Assembly (NCBI GenBank): GCA_047495785.1
Contig: JBLDXI010000025.1
Location: 1,364,001 to 1,428,000 of the forward strand
Reading direction: 5' to 3'
DNA: 64,000 nt
Origin: Lepidodermella squamata
Lineage: Eukaryota; Gastrotricha
Below, in pieces: positions 1 through 11,161 of this stretch; the stretch's first letter is position 1; every line of letters begins with the position of its first letter. The notes under the pieces were generated by a model. The model was not told where the DNA came from, did no database searches, and saw only the letters and a list, made by a program, of their open reading frames with translations. The position numbers were made by a program, and so were the translations under genes.

Positions 1-1338
1 AAATTTTGAGCAAAACAAGGGTCAACAAGTCAATACTTGAAACGATTAACTGGGAATGAACGGAACTACTTATATCACGGCAGAAAAAAACAATATTGAG
101 CATGAGGCAAGTATTCATAGCAATAATTTATGGTATTTTTTTATATTTTTCCTTCTCTATTAAAAAGAGATTCAAGTACTAGAACGACTAAAATTTGAAA
201 TCTGGGCGTCAACAACTTAGGCGTTAAAGCAAATCTTGTGGAGTAACTTGATGTGTTAAGACGCAACTGCATACTAATCATGAGAAGCTTGTACCAATGA
301 GTTTGGGTTGGGTTTTTTCATCTCGCTAGTGCATGAACTAAAGTAACTTTCTGTTTACTCAACTCTTACAAGTCAACCAAACGAATTGCCGCAAAAAAGT
401 ATAAAAGCGAGAAAACCGCAGGGACTGTTTCGCTAATCATGGAGTTGGACCTTGAAGCGTTGTAGCTCCATCGTTTTTCTTTAAATTAAACGTTTTTTAA
501 ATAATCAAGAAACTATTCAATATTAACTAGCAATAAATATCTAAACAGCCTCGCTTATCCGAAAATTAAGTCAGTGAGCTCAGTAAGTTTCAGCTTGATT
601 AACGCTAAATAGGTATATGCTGCAGGAGCTCGCAATGTTATGAATCAATTATTCTAGTATAGCTAAACAGCGCATTTTCAAACTTATATTATCATACTAT
701 TATCCATTAATTTTCTCGCGATCGAAAGCCTCAAATATCTCGACAGAGTATTTTATGTGAGCTTGAGCATCGAGAAATGACGAACTACCTAATAAGCCAT
801 CCGAGGCCGATTCGAGGTCAAATCCATGCAGTCTTCAATTAAAGCGAAATATGAAATAATTCCGATCCCAAACAAAATAAACTAAGCGTTTCACTATGGC
901 TTTTGTTGAAATGTTCGAAGATTCTAGTGCGGCTATCGTTATATTTAAAAAATCGAGCATTAAATTTGCACCGAATGCCACCGGTAAAATTGTTTACTAT
1001 TTCTACTGAGATGGGCTAATAAGTTCTATAGCCCTATATCAGGGCACTCAAGACTTCGATTTCCTCGAGAAATGTGAAAGCAGTGGTATTGCAAAAATTA
1101 GAGCGAGAGATATAAAATTGTCCACCAACAAATTTGTCATGACTTTTTTTATTTATTACAAAAAAACGAGATCGCATTTTAATGCCTTAAAACTAGACTA
1201 GAACTCACCACTCGTTTACGAAACATCACGTCACTACTCGCGAGATTAGCCAAAAACGTTAATAACAGGATTAAAACCCGGATGAAAGGCCTTATTTTCA
1301 CTACTAGTGCAAACTAATTTCATACACAAAAAAATGTA
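1..1338. other. Intergenic, no gene seen
   Basis: AT-rich sequence with no long open frame and no recognisable exon. A minus-strand AATAAA-type signal lies near 1148-1154 and could be the polyadenylation signal of the gene ending at 1339. Nothing else was recognised. Confidence 0.5.
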
Positions 1339-2046
1339 TCAGCTTACATCAGTTTCCTCCCAGAAGTAGGGGCCATTTCGCGGCAGTGTTGCCAGCGACG
1401 TTAACGAAGCGTTGCGACGGTGGTTTTTCTTCGCCACAGCTTCCAGCTCGGCGCGTTTCGAAACCGAACCACTGCGAGTTAGCGGCGCGAAAGCACCGGA
1501 TTGAATAACCGGCACTTCGAAGACTGGTTTGACGTAGTTACTACCATCCGATTGAGCAGCATTCTCGACCTTCCGCAACGGCGGTTCGACTAGAGTTGTT
1601 GTTGCAACAGCAGGTTTTTGAGCATCATTCTTCGACTTTTTAGCGCGTAACCGTGGCAATGTTCCAAAAATTTGAGCGATTTGTATTGAAGCAGATAACG
1701 AATCTGAGCTAGGCCACGCTGCATTAGTAGTAGTAGTAGCAGCATGGCTATTACACAAATCCTGAGCCGATTGCGATTCCAATATCACAATTTCGCTTTG
1801 ATTCGACTGACTACCTGGTACAAAAATGAATTTTTTATTTTTGATTGACGATGAACCGGTTGATTGTTGGTGATTTCGGGGCAGAGTTGCGTAGGACGAG
1901 GCGGGCGAGGCCGAATCAGGCGAACCCCGCAGGCCATGAACCGAACTGAGCCGACCCTTGACTTTTCTCAGCAGCGAGGCGAAATAATTGCGAGGCGAAG
2001 AAGACGAGGCATAGTTTCTGTTATTTCTCGAAAAATTCTCCGACAT
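1339..2046 (-). CDS. Low-complexity protein with repeated TLPR motifs
   Basis: A single open exon encodes 235 residues. The protein is rich in Ser, Ala, Asn and basic residues and appears disordered. A short motif recurs three times: YATLPRN near residue 53, FGTLPR near 127 and LATLPRN near 218. There is no signal peptide or membrane segment. Just upstream of the ATG a pyrimidine-rich TTTTTTTAG suggests a splice or trans-splice acceptor, which supports this start. The last codons read GAT GTA AGC TGA, so a GTAAGC donor overlaps the stop. The gene could therefore continue into unseen exons to the left, although a polyadenylation-like signal about 190 nt downstream favours termination here. The family was not recognised. 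The recurring TLPR core might be a docking or phosphorylation motif, but that is inference. Confidence 0.6.
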   Translation of the reverse strand: MSENFSRNNRNYASSSSPRNYFASLLRKVKGRLSSVHGLRGSPDSASPASSYATLPRNHQQSTGSSSIKNKKFIFVPGSQSNQSEIVILESQSAQDLCNSHAATTTTNAAWPSSDSLSASIQIAQIFGTLPRLRAKKSKNDAQKPAVATTTLVEPPLRKVENAAQSDGSNYVKPVFEVPVIQSGAFAPLTRSGSVSKRAELEAVAKKNHRRNASLTSLATLPRNGPYFWEETDVS

Positions 2047-3495
2047 AAAAAAACACTAAAAAAATTGAAAAAATTACCAATAAGTTTGTCATTTCATTTT
2101 CAATTTTAATCTCAATTTCTTTCAAGGCTCTTTTCCTGCCAATATTTCAGGATTTCATGCTTCAATTCGATCAATTTTTCTTCTTCGTCATTAAATATAT
2201 CATTATTACGTGCACTTGGAGAGTGTTTTTTCATCATGCGTGTCGAAAAAACTACAAGAAGTATCAATACATGAATATTTTATGAGGTGGTTTCGTGTGT
2301 GCATCTTCTTTCTCGCGCTCAATATATATAGTTGTAGACATTTATAACAAAAATACACGATTAGAATTCAAGCGCCGTGAGAGAATAAGATGAAGTAGTA
2401 ATTAAGTACGCATAACACCCAATCGCAACGCAAGAATTTATAACGAAGGTGATGGAGGCACGGTAGAAAATTTCCTCTCAATTTAATTTGCATGCAGTTC
2501 GGTTTTGTGATTAATTTTTGAGGCCGCTGAAAGCCGCACTAAAATCAGAAGACGACAACATTGAATAGCTAGAAGTTTCGTCACGGGGCGATTAAAGGAG
2601 TATATTTCTTTGAATATCGTCGAATAATAAGCTGTTCCCGGAATTCACATTAACTATAATATGATTTGAAGACAAAACAGCACCAGGATTTAGTTAATTA
2701 AAGAAGATTTCTACACGAGATGATGTACAATAATGGTAATATTGTAGACCGATGCGTGATTCATTTTTCGTAAAAAAGAGAGCGAGAATTAAGAGAGAAA
2801 GACAGGTTTGCTCAACTTTTTTCGTGTATGTGTAATGGAACTCGAACGACTTCTATAAAGCGCGGTTTGGACTGATTAGCGGCGGAAAAAAGGTTGAATG
2901 GTTCAAGTCGCAACAATAAAGGGCAGTGAGAGCAGAGAACATTGACAGTAGGGCAAGAATTAAAAAGCCGATTTGTTTCACTACGTATTGTTGGTAGTAT
3001 TTATTTTTGGCAGCAGAATTTTAAACTTGCGTTCACAGTTTTGTTGTTATTATTATTATTTTAGCGATGATTTTTCACTCACACGAGCCGCGCATGAGGA
3101 CCGTAGGGAGCTGTCACTCGCGCAACTCCCAGGTGTCACAACAGCAAAACAGCTCTTTTGCATTGCAATAGTTTATTATTACTCTTTGTTTCGCGAAGTA
3201 AAAAATGTTATATGGCCACATTAAAATCCGCCTCAAAATTATGGATCGGGAATTGGAGGAAAAATAAAAGAAACCTTTAGGCCAAATGTCTCACAGAACT
3301 TCATAAGAGGTTTAATTACGACTTTTTGGCACGAAAATGAAGAATTTTCGTTAAAATTTGAAAAGAAAAAATCCTCCTTAAAAATAAATTTCTATATAAA
3401 TTTTTTCAAAATTAATTTCAGAATCTGGATTGAATTTCTCGATAGTTTTGAAGGCGGATTTTCGGACCAAATTCGAAGATTGAGAGACTGTGAGA
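2047..3495. other. Intergenic, no gene seen
   Basis: AT-rich region between two minus-strand genes. Short open frames are present, but none shows family similarity or coding-like composition. It may carry the 5' region of the TLPR-repeat gene and the 3' UTR of the PP1 subunit gene. Confidence 0.5.
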
Positions 3496-5791
3496 CTACC
3501 AATAGAACTCGCTGCTTTCGTTGTAGTACGAGTAATCAGGCGACATGGCTCGTAGTTGCGACTTGTACCGCTGATCTTCCTCATTGAGAAGCGTGCCTGG
3601 CAATGGGCCGAAATGGTGTGCGATGATGTTGAAAGACGGCCCAGAGTCACCCGCCGCGTTTTGCTCTTCTTCCAGCGTCAGGTCGTTCGGGTCGGTGGGT
3701 ACGACCTCGACGATGTAGTTTTTACCGAAATGGTTGTCCCACCGCTCCTCGCCGTCTTCGAACTGCAGGCAGAAGCAGAACATGACGGCGCCGCCGCATA
3801 TCACCGGCTCGTTGGCGGGCGGCACCGGGGGCAGGGTGCGTTCGAGCACGTAGCGCTGGTACATGACGGCCATCAGCTGCGACGTGGCCATGCCCGCCAG
3901 CGGGATGAGCGTGCAGTCGACGTCGTCGAACGATATCCAGTTGTTCAAGGTGATGCGAGCGAACACTCGCTTCACTCTCTTCACACATTTAACCTGCAAT
4001 GGCAAATTTAATTTTTTAAATTAACGATGACGAAATAATCCTGTTGATCCCAGTCCAACGCTTTTATTTTGGAATAGAGAATTTTTAGCAGAATTTTATC
4101 GCTAGGAAGAGATTTCAAAGAAAATTGAATAATAGCGAATTAGACCATGTTTTACTATCAACTCCGATTAGATTGAATTCGCTGTTATTCCTGATATTTT
4201 CAGGATTTATAAACAGTAATAGTATATGTTACTAATTATAAGAAATTGCTGCATTTAACCCAGTTTCCCGAATGATAATAGTATACTCATGCTTCAAATA
4301 TGAGTTCAACATGTTGTGAGTTTCGCTTCACTCTATTACAGCAACAGTCATTCCAATCATCAAAAATTTTGCATTTCAACCTTCTTTCTTCATCGATACC
4401 TGGTTTCTAAATTATGAAATGATTTTCGCTGTTTTAATTTTTTCACAGATTCACACCCACAGATTCACGGAATAACTCATGAGATACTGGAAAGCAATCC
4501 TCGCTCTAGTCTTAAATATTCAGCTACAAAAGCACATTTTCCCTCAAATTCGATAAATCGATGACATGCGACCAAACCTTGGAATGAAAACTAGTGAACT
4601 CAGTTTTTCAGGCCATATATTAATTTTATCGTAAGATCATTTTCGAAAATTCATCCTCCAAGGCCCAAATCGTCGTTTAATTTTCAGCTATTACCCACAT
4701 TTCCACGGTGAATGATTCATTCCATCAATTAGGCTGGGCTGCGAATTTCTTCATCTGCAGCTGAAATAAATCTTCTTAGTCAACATGGAAATATTAAGCA
4801 AGACGGCTGTAATATCAGTAGCAACATGAGTATCATGTCAACTGTAAAAACATAACGGCGCGTTACTAGCACTCCATATAGCAGTTTTTTCCATGAGCTT
4901 TCTTCCAGCTAAGCTTATTAATCAAGAATTACTCATAAAGCGCACGTGTTCACGTGAAAGCGAAATGACGCCATAAATCGTGAAAATTCATACCACCCTA
5001 TTCTAGCGGAATAAAGAAGATTGTAAAATAGCCTAAAATGTTGAGACTAAATTGAGTCTGTCTCTTTCATTCAGATGCGTCAAAAACGAGCGGGATGTCA
5101 GCAAACATGAAGTAACTTATGAATAGTTATGAATCATTTCCACATTCAATTTTACAAAAAAATATTATTTAACCACCCGGTCCCAGTAATCGTGAATCAA
5201 ACAGTCACAAAAATAAACAATGTTTCAGGTTTTTATTTCGTGAAAGCAGTAAACAATTCTTACCTTGACTGTGCATATGAGTTTATCGTGATTGAGAAAT
5301 ACATTTTCGGCCAAAATCCACTGCTCCTCGACGTGTCTCGCAAATTCCGAGTAATCATCGATCGGCTGCGTGGCTTCCGTGTACGCCCATTTGCCAGGCG
5401 GTTTTTCGGTCGAATTCGACCTCGACGAGAGCTTGACAGCGCCGAAGAGCGTCGGCTCAACGTAAGACTCTTTCATAATCGCCTTCACGTCCAAATCCGG
5501 CGGAATATCACTCGGCGGGCATTCTTTCGAAGCGTATAAATCCCTGCCCTCGTCATCTGCGAATCGAACGCGAAATTTCGCCGTTCGTCGCGATGATTTC
5601 GCTGAACTCGATCTGCATGAGTGAAGTTGAGACGACGAATCGTTGTGAGGACACTGGCACTCGGCTGATTTCACAGATTCCGGTGATGTTGGAGCGGTGG
5701 AAGCTGACGATTCGGGAGAACTTAGCGCGTCGAATTTCGCTAGCTCTTCAACAACGCGCGCAACGTCGTCCAGCGCAATATCAGCACTCAT
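3496..5791 (-). CDS. Glycogen-targeting protein phosphatase 1 regulatory subunit (PPP1R3 type, CBM21)
   Basis: Two exons, 5264-5791 and 3496-3993, join in phase 0 (AAG|GTAAGA donor, CATTGCAG acceptor) to give 341 residues. The N-terminal part is Ser/Thr-rich. Near residue 74 is the PP1-docking RVxF motif (FRVRFAD). The CBM21 carbohydrate-binding domain follows, starting around QPIDDYSEF. The exon junction falls inside it (CTVKV|KCVKRVKRVFARITL). Next come the family hallmarks NNWISFDDVDC and ERWDNHFGKNYIVEV. Members of this family tether PP1 to glycogen particles so that it dephosphorylates glycogen synthase and phosphorylase. The 1.27-kb intron is long for this window. The C-terminal tail after the CBM21 domain is acidic with no recognised domain. 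Family assignment is firm; the vertebrate subtype is not assignable. Confidence 0.93.
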
Positions 5792-6942
5792 CTCGAGTTG
5801 ATGATAATAGAGAGAAAAACCGAGGCATTTCGTGTGATTAAATAAAAATTGATAAATTGAAAGAAATAAAAAATCACAACGAAATGCGACACGGTTCTAC
5901 TTCAATTTCTCGCCATTTTTTATCACAAAAAATCTAAAATTTAATAACAATTTCGAAGTTAAAAACTGAAATTTGTGTCTTTTTATTGTTGTTTTATTTA
6001 CAGGTTATTTTATCCGGCTGCTGCTGCTATGGGTTATAACGGATAGAATTTGAAGAAGCCGCTGCAAACACCCAAAATTGAAATCGAGCGAGAAGAACAG
6101 TAAACAATTCATGACACGATTGTAATATCTCATAGTAATAAACTTTGGTGGATACTTGTGTGTCTGCCCGGTGTAGCACAACGCGTTTATCTGTGTAACA
6201 TGTACGTGTAATAGGGGCAATCAAGAATTACAGAGAAAAAATCACCGCTGATGAACAATAATAAAGACTTTTTCAATCATAATATTTCATCGGGTTTAAG
6301 AATTATTACCATATTTTTAAATCGCAGCAGGGCGCACCTCAATGTCTTGCAAGCGGGTATTATTTACACGTAGATATATTCATAGGTTTTGCTATCACTA
6401 TTATTTCAGTTTTTTCCATCAATAACACAGAACTCACGAACCAGCCTCAATTTTTGATGTAAGGCCAAAATCATCATTACATTTATCAACCAGTCATGGC
6501 GGACGAACAATAGATTGGGAAATAAGAAAGAGAAAAATATATGTAGAAGAGATTATTTTTCATCATCATGTGTGTGTGCTTTGAATTTTGATTTTTAAAC
6601 ACAGCCGCCGCAATTTTTGCAACGAGAAATTCAATTTTTATTGAATAACAATTCTTTGTTGTTGCCGTGCAGTATTGAAAACTTCATTAGACCGTGCCCA
6701 AAAAAATTATGCGGCGAATAAGAGATATTTTTGTATTATCAAAGAAGAAGGACAGAAATTCGGAGAAATAATAATAAGAAGTCTAGAAAAAATCGATAAC
6801 AACTTGCCCGCAGTAATTTAACGATCACGTGTATAGCTGCAGCAATAATCTACTAGTACCTGTCTATATTATTTCGAGCCGAATTAAGTTGAGAATAATT
6901 ATCGATCAATATTTCCGAGAACAAGGAAACAAACAAGCGTTA
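5792..6942. other. Intergenic, no gene seen
   Basis: AT-rich stretch upstream of the PP1 subunit gene, presumably including its promoter. No convincing exon was found in any frame. Confidence 0.5.
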
Positions 6943-7376
6943 ATAATTATGACTCAAAAATGAAAAACCAGTCGCCTAATCCGACATGTTTCAGCTTTTA
7001 TTCAGCCATCTTCAGGGTCTGACAACAAGTAAGGAAATCAACAATCAAGTTTCGAGACTAATATTAAAACAAGTTTACCAATTTTGTCACCAATCGTTTT
7101 TTTCCGTGTAATTATCAAAATTAATCAAAAGAATCAAAAACAGAAATCATGATCTATTTTAATAGATCATGATTTCTGTTTTTGATTCTTTTGATTAATT
7201 TTGATAATTACACGGAAAAAAACGATTGGTGACAAAATTGGTAAACTTGTTTTAATATTAGTCTCGAAACTTGATTGTTGATTTCCTTACTTGTTGTCAG
7301 ACCCTGAAGATGGCTGAATAAAAGCTGAAACATGTCGGATTAGGCGACTGGTTTTTCATTTTTGAGTCATAATTAT
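6943..7376. repeat. 434-bp perfect palindrome (216-bp arms, 2-nt centre)
   Basis: The left arm 6943-7158 is the exact reverse complement of 7161-7376, with only TT at 7159-7160 between them. A transcript across it would fold into a 216-bp uninterrupted hairpin. A 12-nt direct repeat (AAGCGTTAATAA) flanks it at 6935-6946 and 7410-7421 and could be a target-site duplication. The arm ends contain CCTGAAGATGG and GCTGAAACATG, a layout reminiscent of invertebrate retroelement termini. It lies immediately downstream of the phosphate transporter stop. It could be a foldback element or an assembly or amplification artefact. Confidence 0.85.
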
Positions 7377-7491
7377 GATATCGCTTTTCCATCAAATCCT
7401 ACGACTAAAAAGCGTTAATAAATCAGATCTGAGAACATCCACCTTAATAACAGAAAAAAATAACGGTTTTTTCCACGTAATATTAATTTCT

Positions 7492-9807
7492 TCACAGGAA
7501 GGCGGGTAGTACAGTAGTGGTAGAACTAGCATTCATGAATTGTGTCACATTTGAGGCATTAAGTGATGACGGGTCGAAGCCCTCATTTGCAGCCGGGTAG
7601 AAAATTTGACGAAGCGCGGCCATGACAGCGGCAGAGAACGCCCCCGACGCCGGTACGGTGATGAACCACGCGAGGACGATATTTCGGAAAATATGCCAGT
7701 CCACCTGATTGCGGCCTCGACACAGCCCGACGAATACAACAGAACCAACCTTGCAGTGGGTTGTCGAAACCGGAATGCCGATCTGCGACGCGAATAACAC
7801 CGTGGTCGCTGCCCCGATTTCAATGCTGAAACCGCTGGGCGGGGTTACCTGCGTCAAATCGTTACCGACAGTTTCGATAACACGCCGGCCCAACACCCAC
7901 AATCCGACTGAAATTCCGAAACCGCCAAACAGTAGAATCCACCACTCAGCTCGAGCATTCGTCGGCAACGCACCGAACATGTGCAACTGGTAAATTCCGA
8001 TAACAGGGCCCACTGCGTTAGAAACATCATTACCACCATGCGCGAAAGCTCCGAAACACGCAGTTAGAATTTGAAGAAAAGCGAACAACCGCAACACGTC
8101 CGGCCATTCATTCACATCGTTATCCATCCTCGAGCTAGCAACAGACCTGGCTGAAGTCGCAGACCGGGCCGACTGGGTGCGCTTCCTCCTGCCAAGATCA
8201 CGACCGATGAATGACGTCACAGTTAACTGATTCTCGTCTTCGTAGTTATGATGGTGATGCATGTGGTGATTCGCCTCGTGGTCGTGTTCAGCAGCGACTA
8301 ATGTGACAGTTTTAGTCGCTGGAATCGCCGCTTCCGAGTTGGAAACCGGCTCGTCCACCTCACGATTTTTCAACGAAGCCTGCAGACTCGTACCAGGGAC
8401 AATCGTCGTCTGTTGCTGCTCATCTTCGACTTCATCTTGTTCATAGAATTTCGCTGATTTCTTCTCAATAGCCGAGACGACAGTAACCAGAGTTTCGCTC
8501 GAATTCGCGACTGATGGCGTCAAGGAGGACAGGATATCTTGGTGCTTCCGCGGCCCTAATTCCGGGCTATTCGGCGGAGTTGTAGCGTTGCTACTCGCTG
8601 TCATGTACTTTTGAGCAGCCGTATTCAAACTAGGCGTTTTTCCAGCCCGAGGCGTGACAAGCAACGGGGTTGACGAGCCGGAAACTTCGGCGGATGAAGC
8701 CGTTGATGAGGTAACAAAACCGCTAGGGATTCCGCAGTATTCACTGCTCATTTGTTGCTCGAGCGGGATTCCAGTCAGTGCTCCATTCAAACCCATCGAA
8801 AATTTACCTGAATCCGATTGCGACTGGCGCCGCGACGGTCCGAGCGATACAGCTGTAACTGTAATCGCCTTGCCACCACCGTTTTCCCGCTCGATTTTCA
8901 CCGATGAAGTGTTAGCAACTTCATTAGATTCAGCAACGGCCGGTAAAGGCTTCTTCTCGACCTCTGACTTGGCTGAGGTATCTTTTTCATCGACATTAGT
9001 AATAGCCGGAGGTTTCGAAGTGTGATCATTTGCGTCGTCATCCAACGCCGACATTGCTACCGATTGATTTCTCGTGAGGATAATGTGCCGTTTAAGTCGA
9101 GGGGCAACAATAAAACGAACAATGCCAGCAGCAATAAGACCGACGCCAAGACTGATAATCAAGGCGCCCCACCACGGCACAACATGGAAATATAAAATCT
9201 CAGGGCCATCCAGCACCACCGAGAAACAGTTGACAGCAAATGTCACCGAGTAGAAGAGAGGAAGTAGCAAAATTCCGCGGTTCAGTTGTTTCTTATGGTC
9301 CTTGATTTTCAAAATTGTAAAGCGAACGAAAGAATATAACCCGGCTGACACAATGCCAGATAATACGGGCGAGATGAACCATGACGCCGCGATTTTGCCA
9401 AGAACCCACCACCTCACACCTTCGGCACCTTTCACCACGAGAGTGAAGCCAACAACAGCGCCGACAATGCTGTGAGTTCCAGAAACCGGTAGTTTGAACA
9501 AAGTGGCAATCAGTAGCCACAAGCAAGCGCCTATCAATGATGACAGGTAACCCAATAAGAGGAGTTCGACGGCATCTTGGTAAAGGGCGATATCAATAAT
9601 GCCTTTCGAGATCGTCGAAGAGACTTTTGCGCCAACCAAAACAGAACCAGCTGTTTCGAATATCGTTGCTAATATACACGCTGCTTTTAGCGTTAACACT
9701 TTAGATCCAACAGATGTGCCGAACGAATTGGCGACGTCGTTAGCGCCAATACTGAAGGCTAGCGCAAAGCCGATAATAAACCCAACAATAACAATCCAAA
9801 GAACCAT
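7492..9807 (-). CDS. SLC20A: Sodium-dependent inorganic phosphate transporter, PiT/SLC20 family
   Basis: A single 771-codon exon. The protein is a polytopic membrane carrier. Both copies of the duplicated PHO4 signature are present: GANDVANSFGTSVGSK at residues 21-36 and HGGNDVSNAVGPVIG near residue 587. The two membrane halves are separated by a long hydrophilic loop (about residues 245-565), as in vertebrate SLC20A1/2. These proteins import phosphate with sodium at the plasma membrane. The loop is Ser/Thr-rich and contains an unusual histidine cluster near residues 507-521 (HDHEANHHMHHHHN). The C-terminus carries several NxS/T sites. The ATG at 9807 is directly followed by the first transmembrane helix, which fits the family start. 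It is unusual here as a 2.3-kb gene with no intron, which may indicate intron loss or retroposition. Confidence 0.96.
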   Translation of the reverse strand: MVLWIVIVGFIIGFALAFSIGANDVANSFGTSVGSKVLTLKAACILATIFETAGSVLVGAKVSSTISKGIIDIALYQDAVELLLLGYLSSLIGACLWLLIATLFKLPVSGTHSIVGAVVGFTLVVKGAEGVRWWVLGKIAASWFISPVLSGIVSAGLYSFVRFTILKIKDHKKQLNRGILLLPLFYSVTFAVNCFSVVLDGPEILYFHVVPWWGALIISLGVGLIAAGIVRFIVAPRLKRHIILTRNQSVAMSALDDDANDHTSKPPAITNVDEKDTSAKSEVEKKPLPAVAESNEVANTSSVKIERENGGGKAITVTAVSLGPSRRQSQSDSGKFSMGLNGALTGIPLEQQMSSEYCGIPSGFVTSSTASSAEVSGSSTPLLVTPRAGKTPSLNTAAQKYMTASSNATTPPNSPELGPRKHQDILSSLTPSVANSSETLVTVVSAIEKKSAKFYEQDEVEDEQQQTTIVPGTSLQASLKNREVDEPVSNSEAAIPATKTVTLVAAEHDHEANHHMHHHHNYEDENQLTVTSFIGRDLGRRKRTQSARSATSARSVASSRMDNDVNEWPDVLRLFAFLQILTACFGAFAHGGNDVSNAVGPVIGIYQLHMFGALPTNARAEWWILLFGGFGISVGLWVLGRRVIETVGNDLTQVTPPSGFSIEIGAATTVLFASQIGIPVSTTHCKVGSVVFVGLCRGRNQVDWHIFRNIVLAWFITVPASGAFSAAVMAALRQIFYPAANEGFDPSSLNASNVTQFMNASSTTTVLPAFL

Positions 9808-11161
9808 GATCTCGCGAATATGTTAACTCGGACTGAACAGAAATGAACTTTCGAATTAAAGGAAATTTCTCATTATCTCGCCTGTGTATCGCGAATCACG
9901 CCACAGGCAATAAGGCGATGGAAATCACGGAGTCCATTCCAGGAAATGTTGAATCAACTTGTCGAATAAAATTCGCGGATATATTTTAAAGGTGAAACCC
10001 TATTACAAATAGCAAAAAGTCATATAATTCCATCAATTCCAAGACCCAAAAGTCACTGTTAAATCATAGGTACAAATACGCACGAGAAAAGCTGCTAGTA
10101 ATTGATAGGGTAATAAGAATCTCATAGCATCCCCTTAACACCCTGCCAGACGCAATCGTGAGAGTCGTAGTCTGTAGTCTGTCGCCTAAAATGTCATGCA
10201 ATTGGATTGTGGAAGAATCGTTCCATTTTAACACAATCCTTGATATGAAAACAGTAACTTAAATCCAAAGAGAAAGCTACTAATCAACATCTGTTTGCCT
10301 AGGTTACGATAGAGGCGACCTCTTCAGATAAGCTACCAGGCAAATCAATCCCAACGCATTTGTTCTGTGGCCCGTGGCTCTCAACCCTTGGCTTCCAATC
10401 GCAATCAACTCGTAAAATAACTAGATAATAATGTACGCAATAAAGCTTCCCGATATTTAATCCAGCAAAGCTAAATTCGAGATTTGAGATGATCATCACT
10501 CATCACCGAGTGTACTTACGTCTGAATCAATTACAGAGTATCATAAGTTTGCTGATCAAATGACAATTTTTTACATTTAACATCAAATAAAAACCACCTT
10601 GAGCATGATATTCGGACAAGAAAATAATATATAACAATTAACAATGCCGGCATTGTCAGGTATGTAACCGGTAACAGGTAGACAATGGGGGCTCAGATGT
10701 CTGAAATGGATTATGGACTTTGCTAGTTTTTCCCAAAAATCGGCCGAAAACGCGGGTCAAGTTGGGAAATATCCATTCGTTGTTGTGCGACTATTAATAA
10801 ATAATCTGGCAACGTTAATTTGGGTTTATTTATATTATATTTACACTATTTTGTAAATTCATGTGACCATGGTTACAGCGTCCACGTGCCGCATACGTTC
10901 TTTGTGGCCAAGTCAGACTTTTATTACAATATGTGTGTACCTTATACAAGACAATTTGAGAAGTCTTAAAGCCTGAATACTTACTTATCCGCAAATGTTT
11001 TATAATTTTCCCTTTCCTGGTTTTTAAGCTCTTGTAATTCTCTGATTCTAGATTTGTTGTATTATCGGAATGTCATTGTCGAGTGCCTGTGTCAATCTGC
11101 GAGGAGCTTTTCATTCGATGTAACGTTTTATTAATTCGGCTCAACTTTCTGCGGACATTCG
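9808..11161. other. Intergenic region between divergent genes
   Basis: Lies between the minus-strand phosphate transporter and the plus-strand ARM/FN3 gene, so it should hold both promoters. A 16-bp palindrome (ACAATGCCGGCATTGT) sits near 10642. No supported exon was found. Confidence 0.5.

Noticed and set aside
3556-4011. 151-codon plus-strand frame
   Set aside because: Exact antisense of the CBM21 exon of the PP1 subunit gene; GC-rich coding strand leaves the other strand open.
7285-7345. Hammerhead ribozyme in the palindrome arm
   Set aside because: CTGAAGA and GAAA core boxes can be seen, but stem II pairs poorly and stem III was not found; mentioned only as a weak resemblance.
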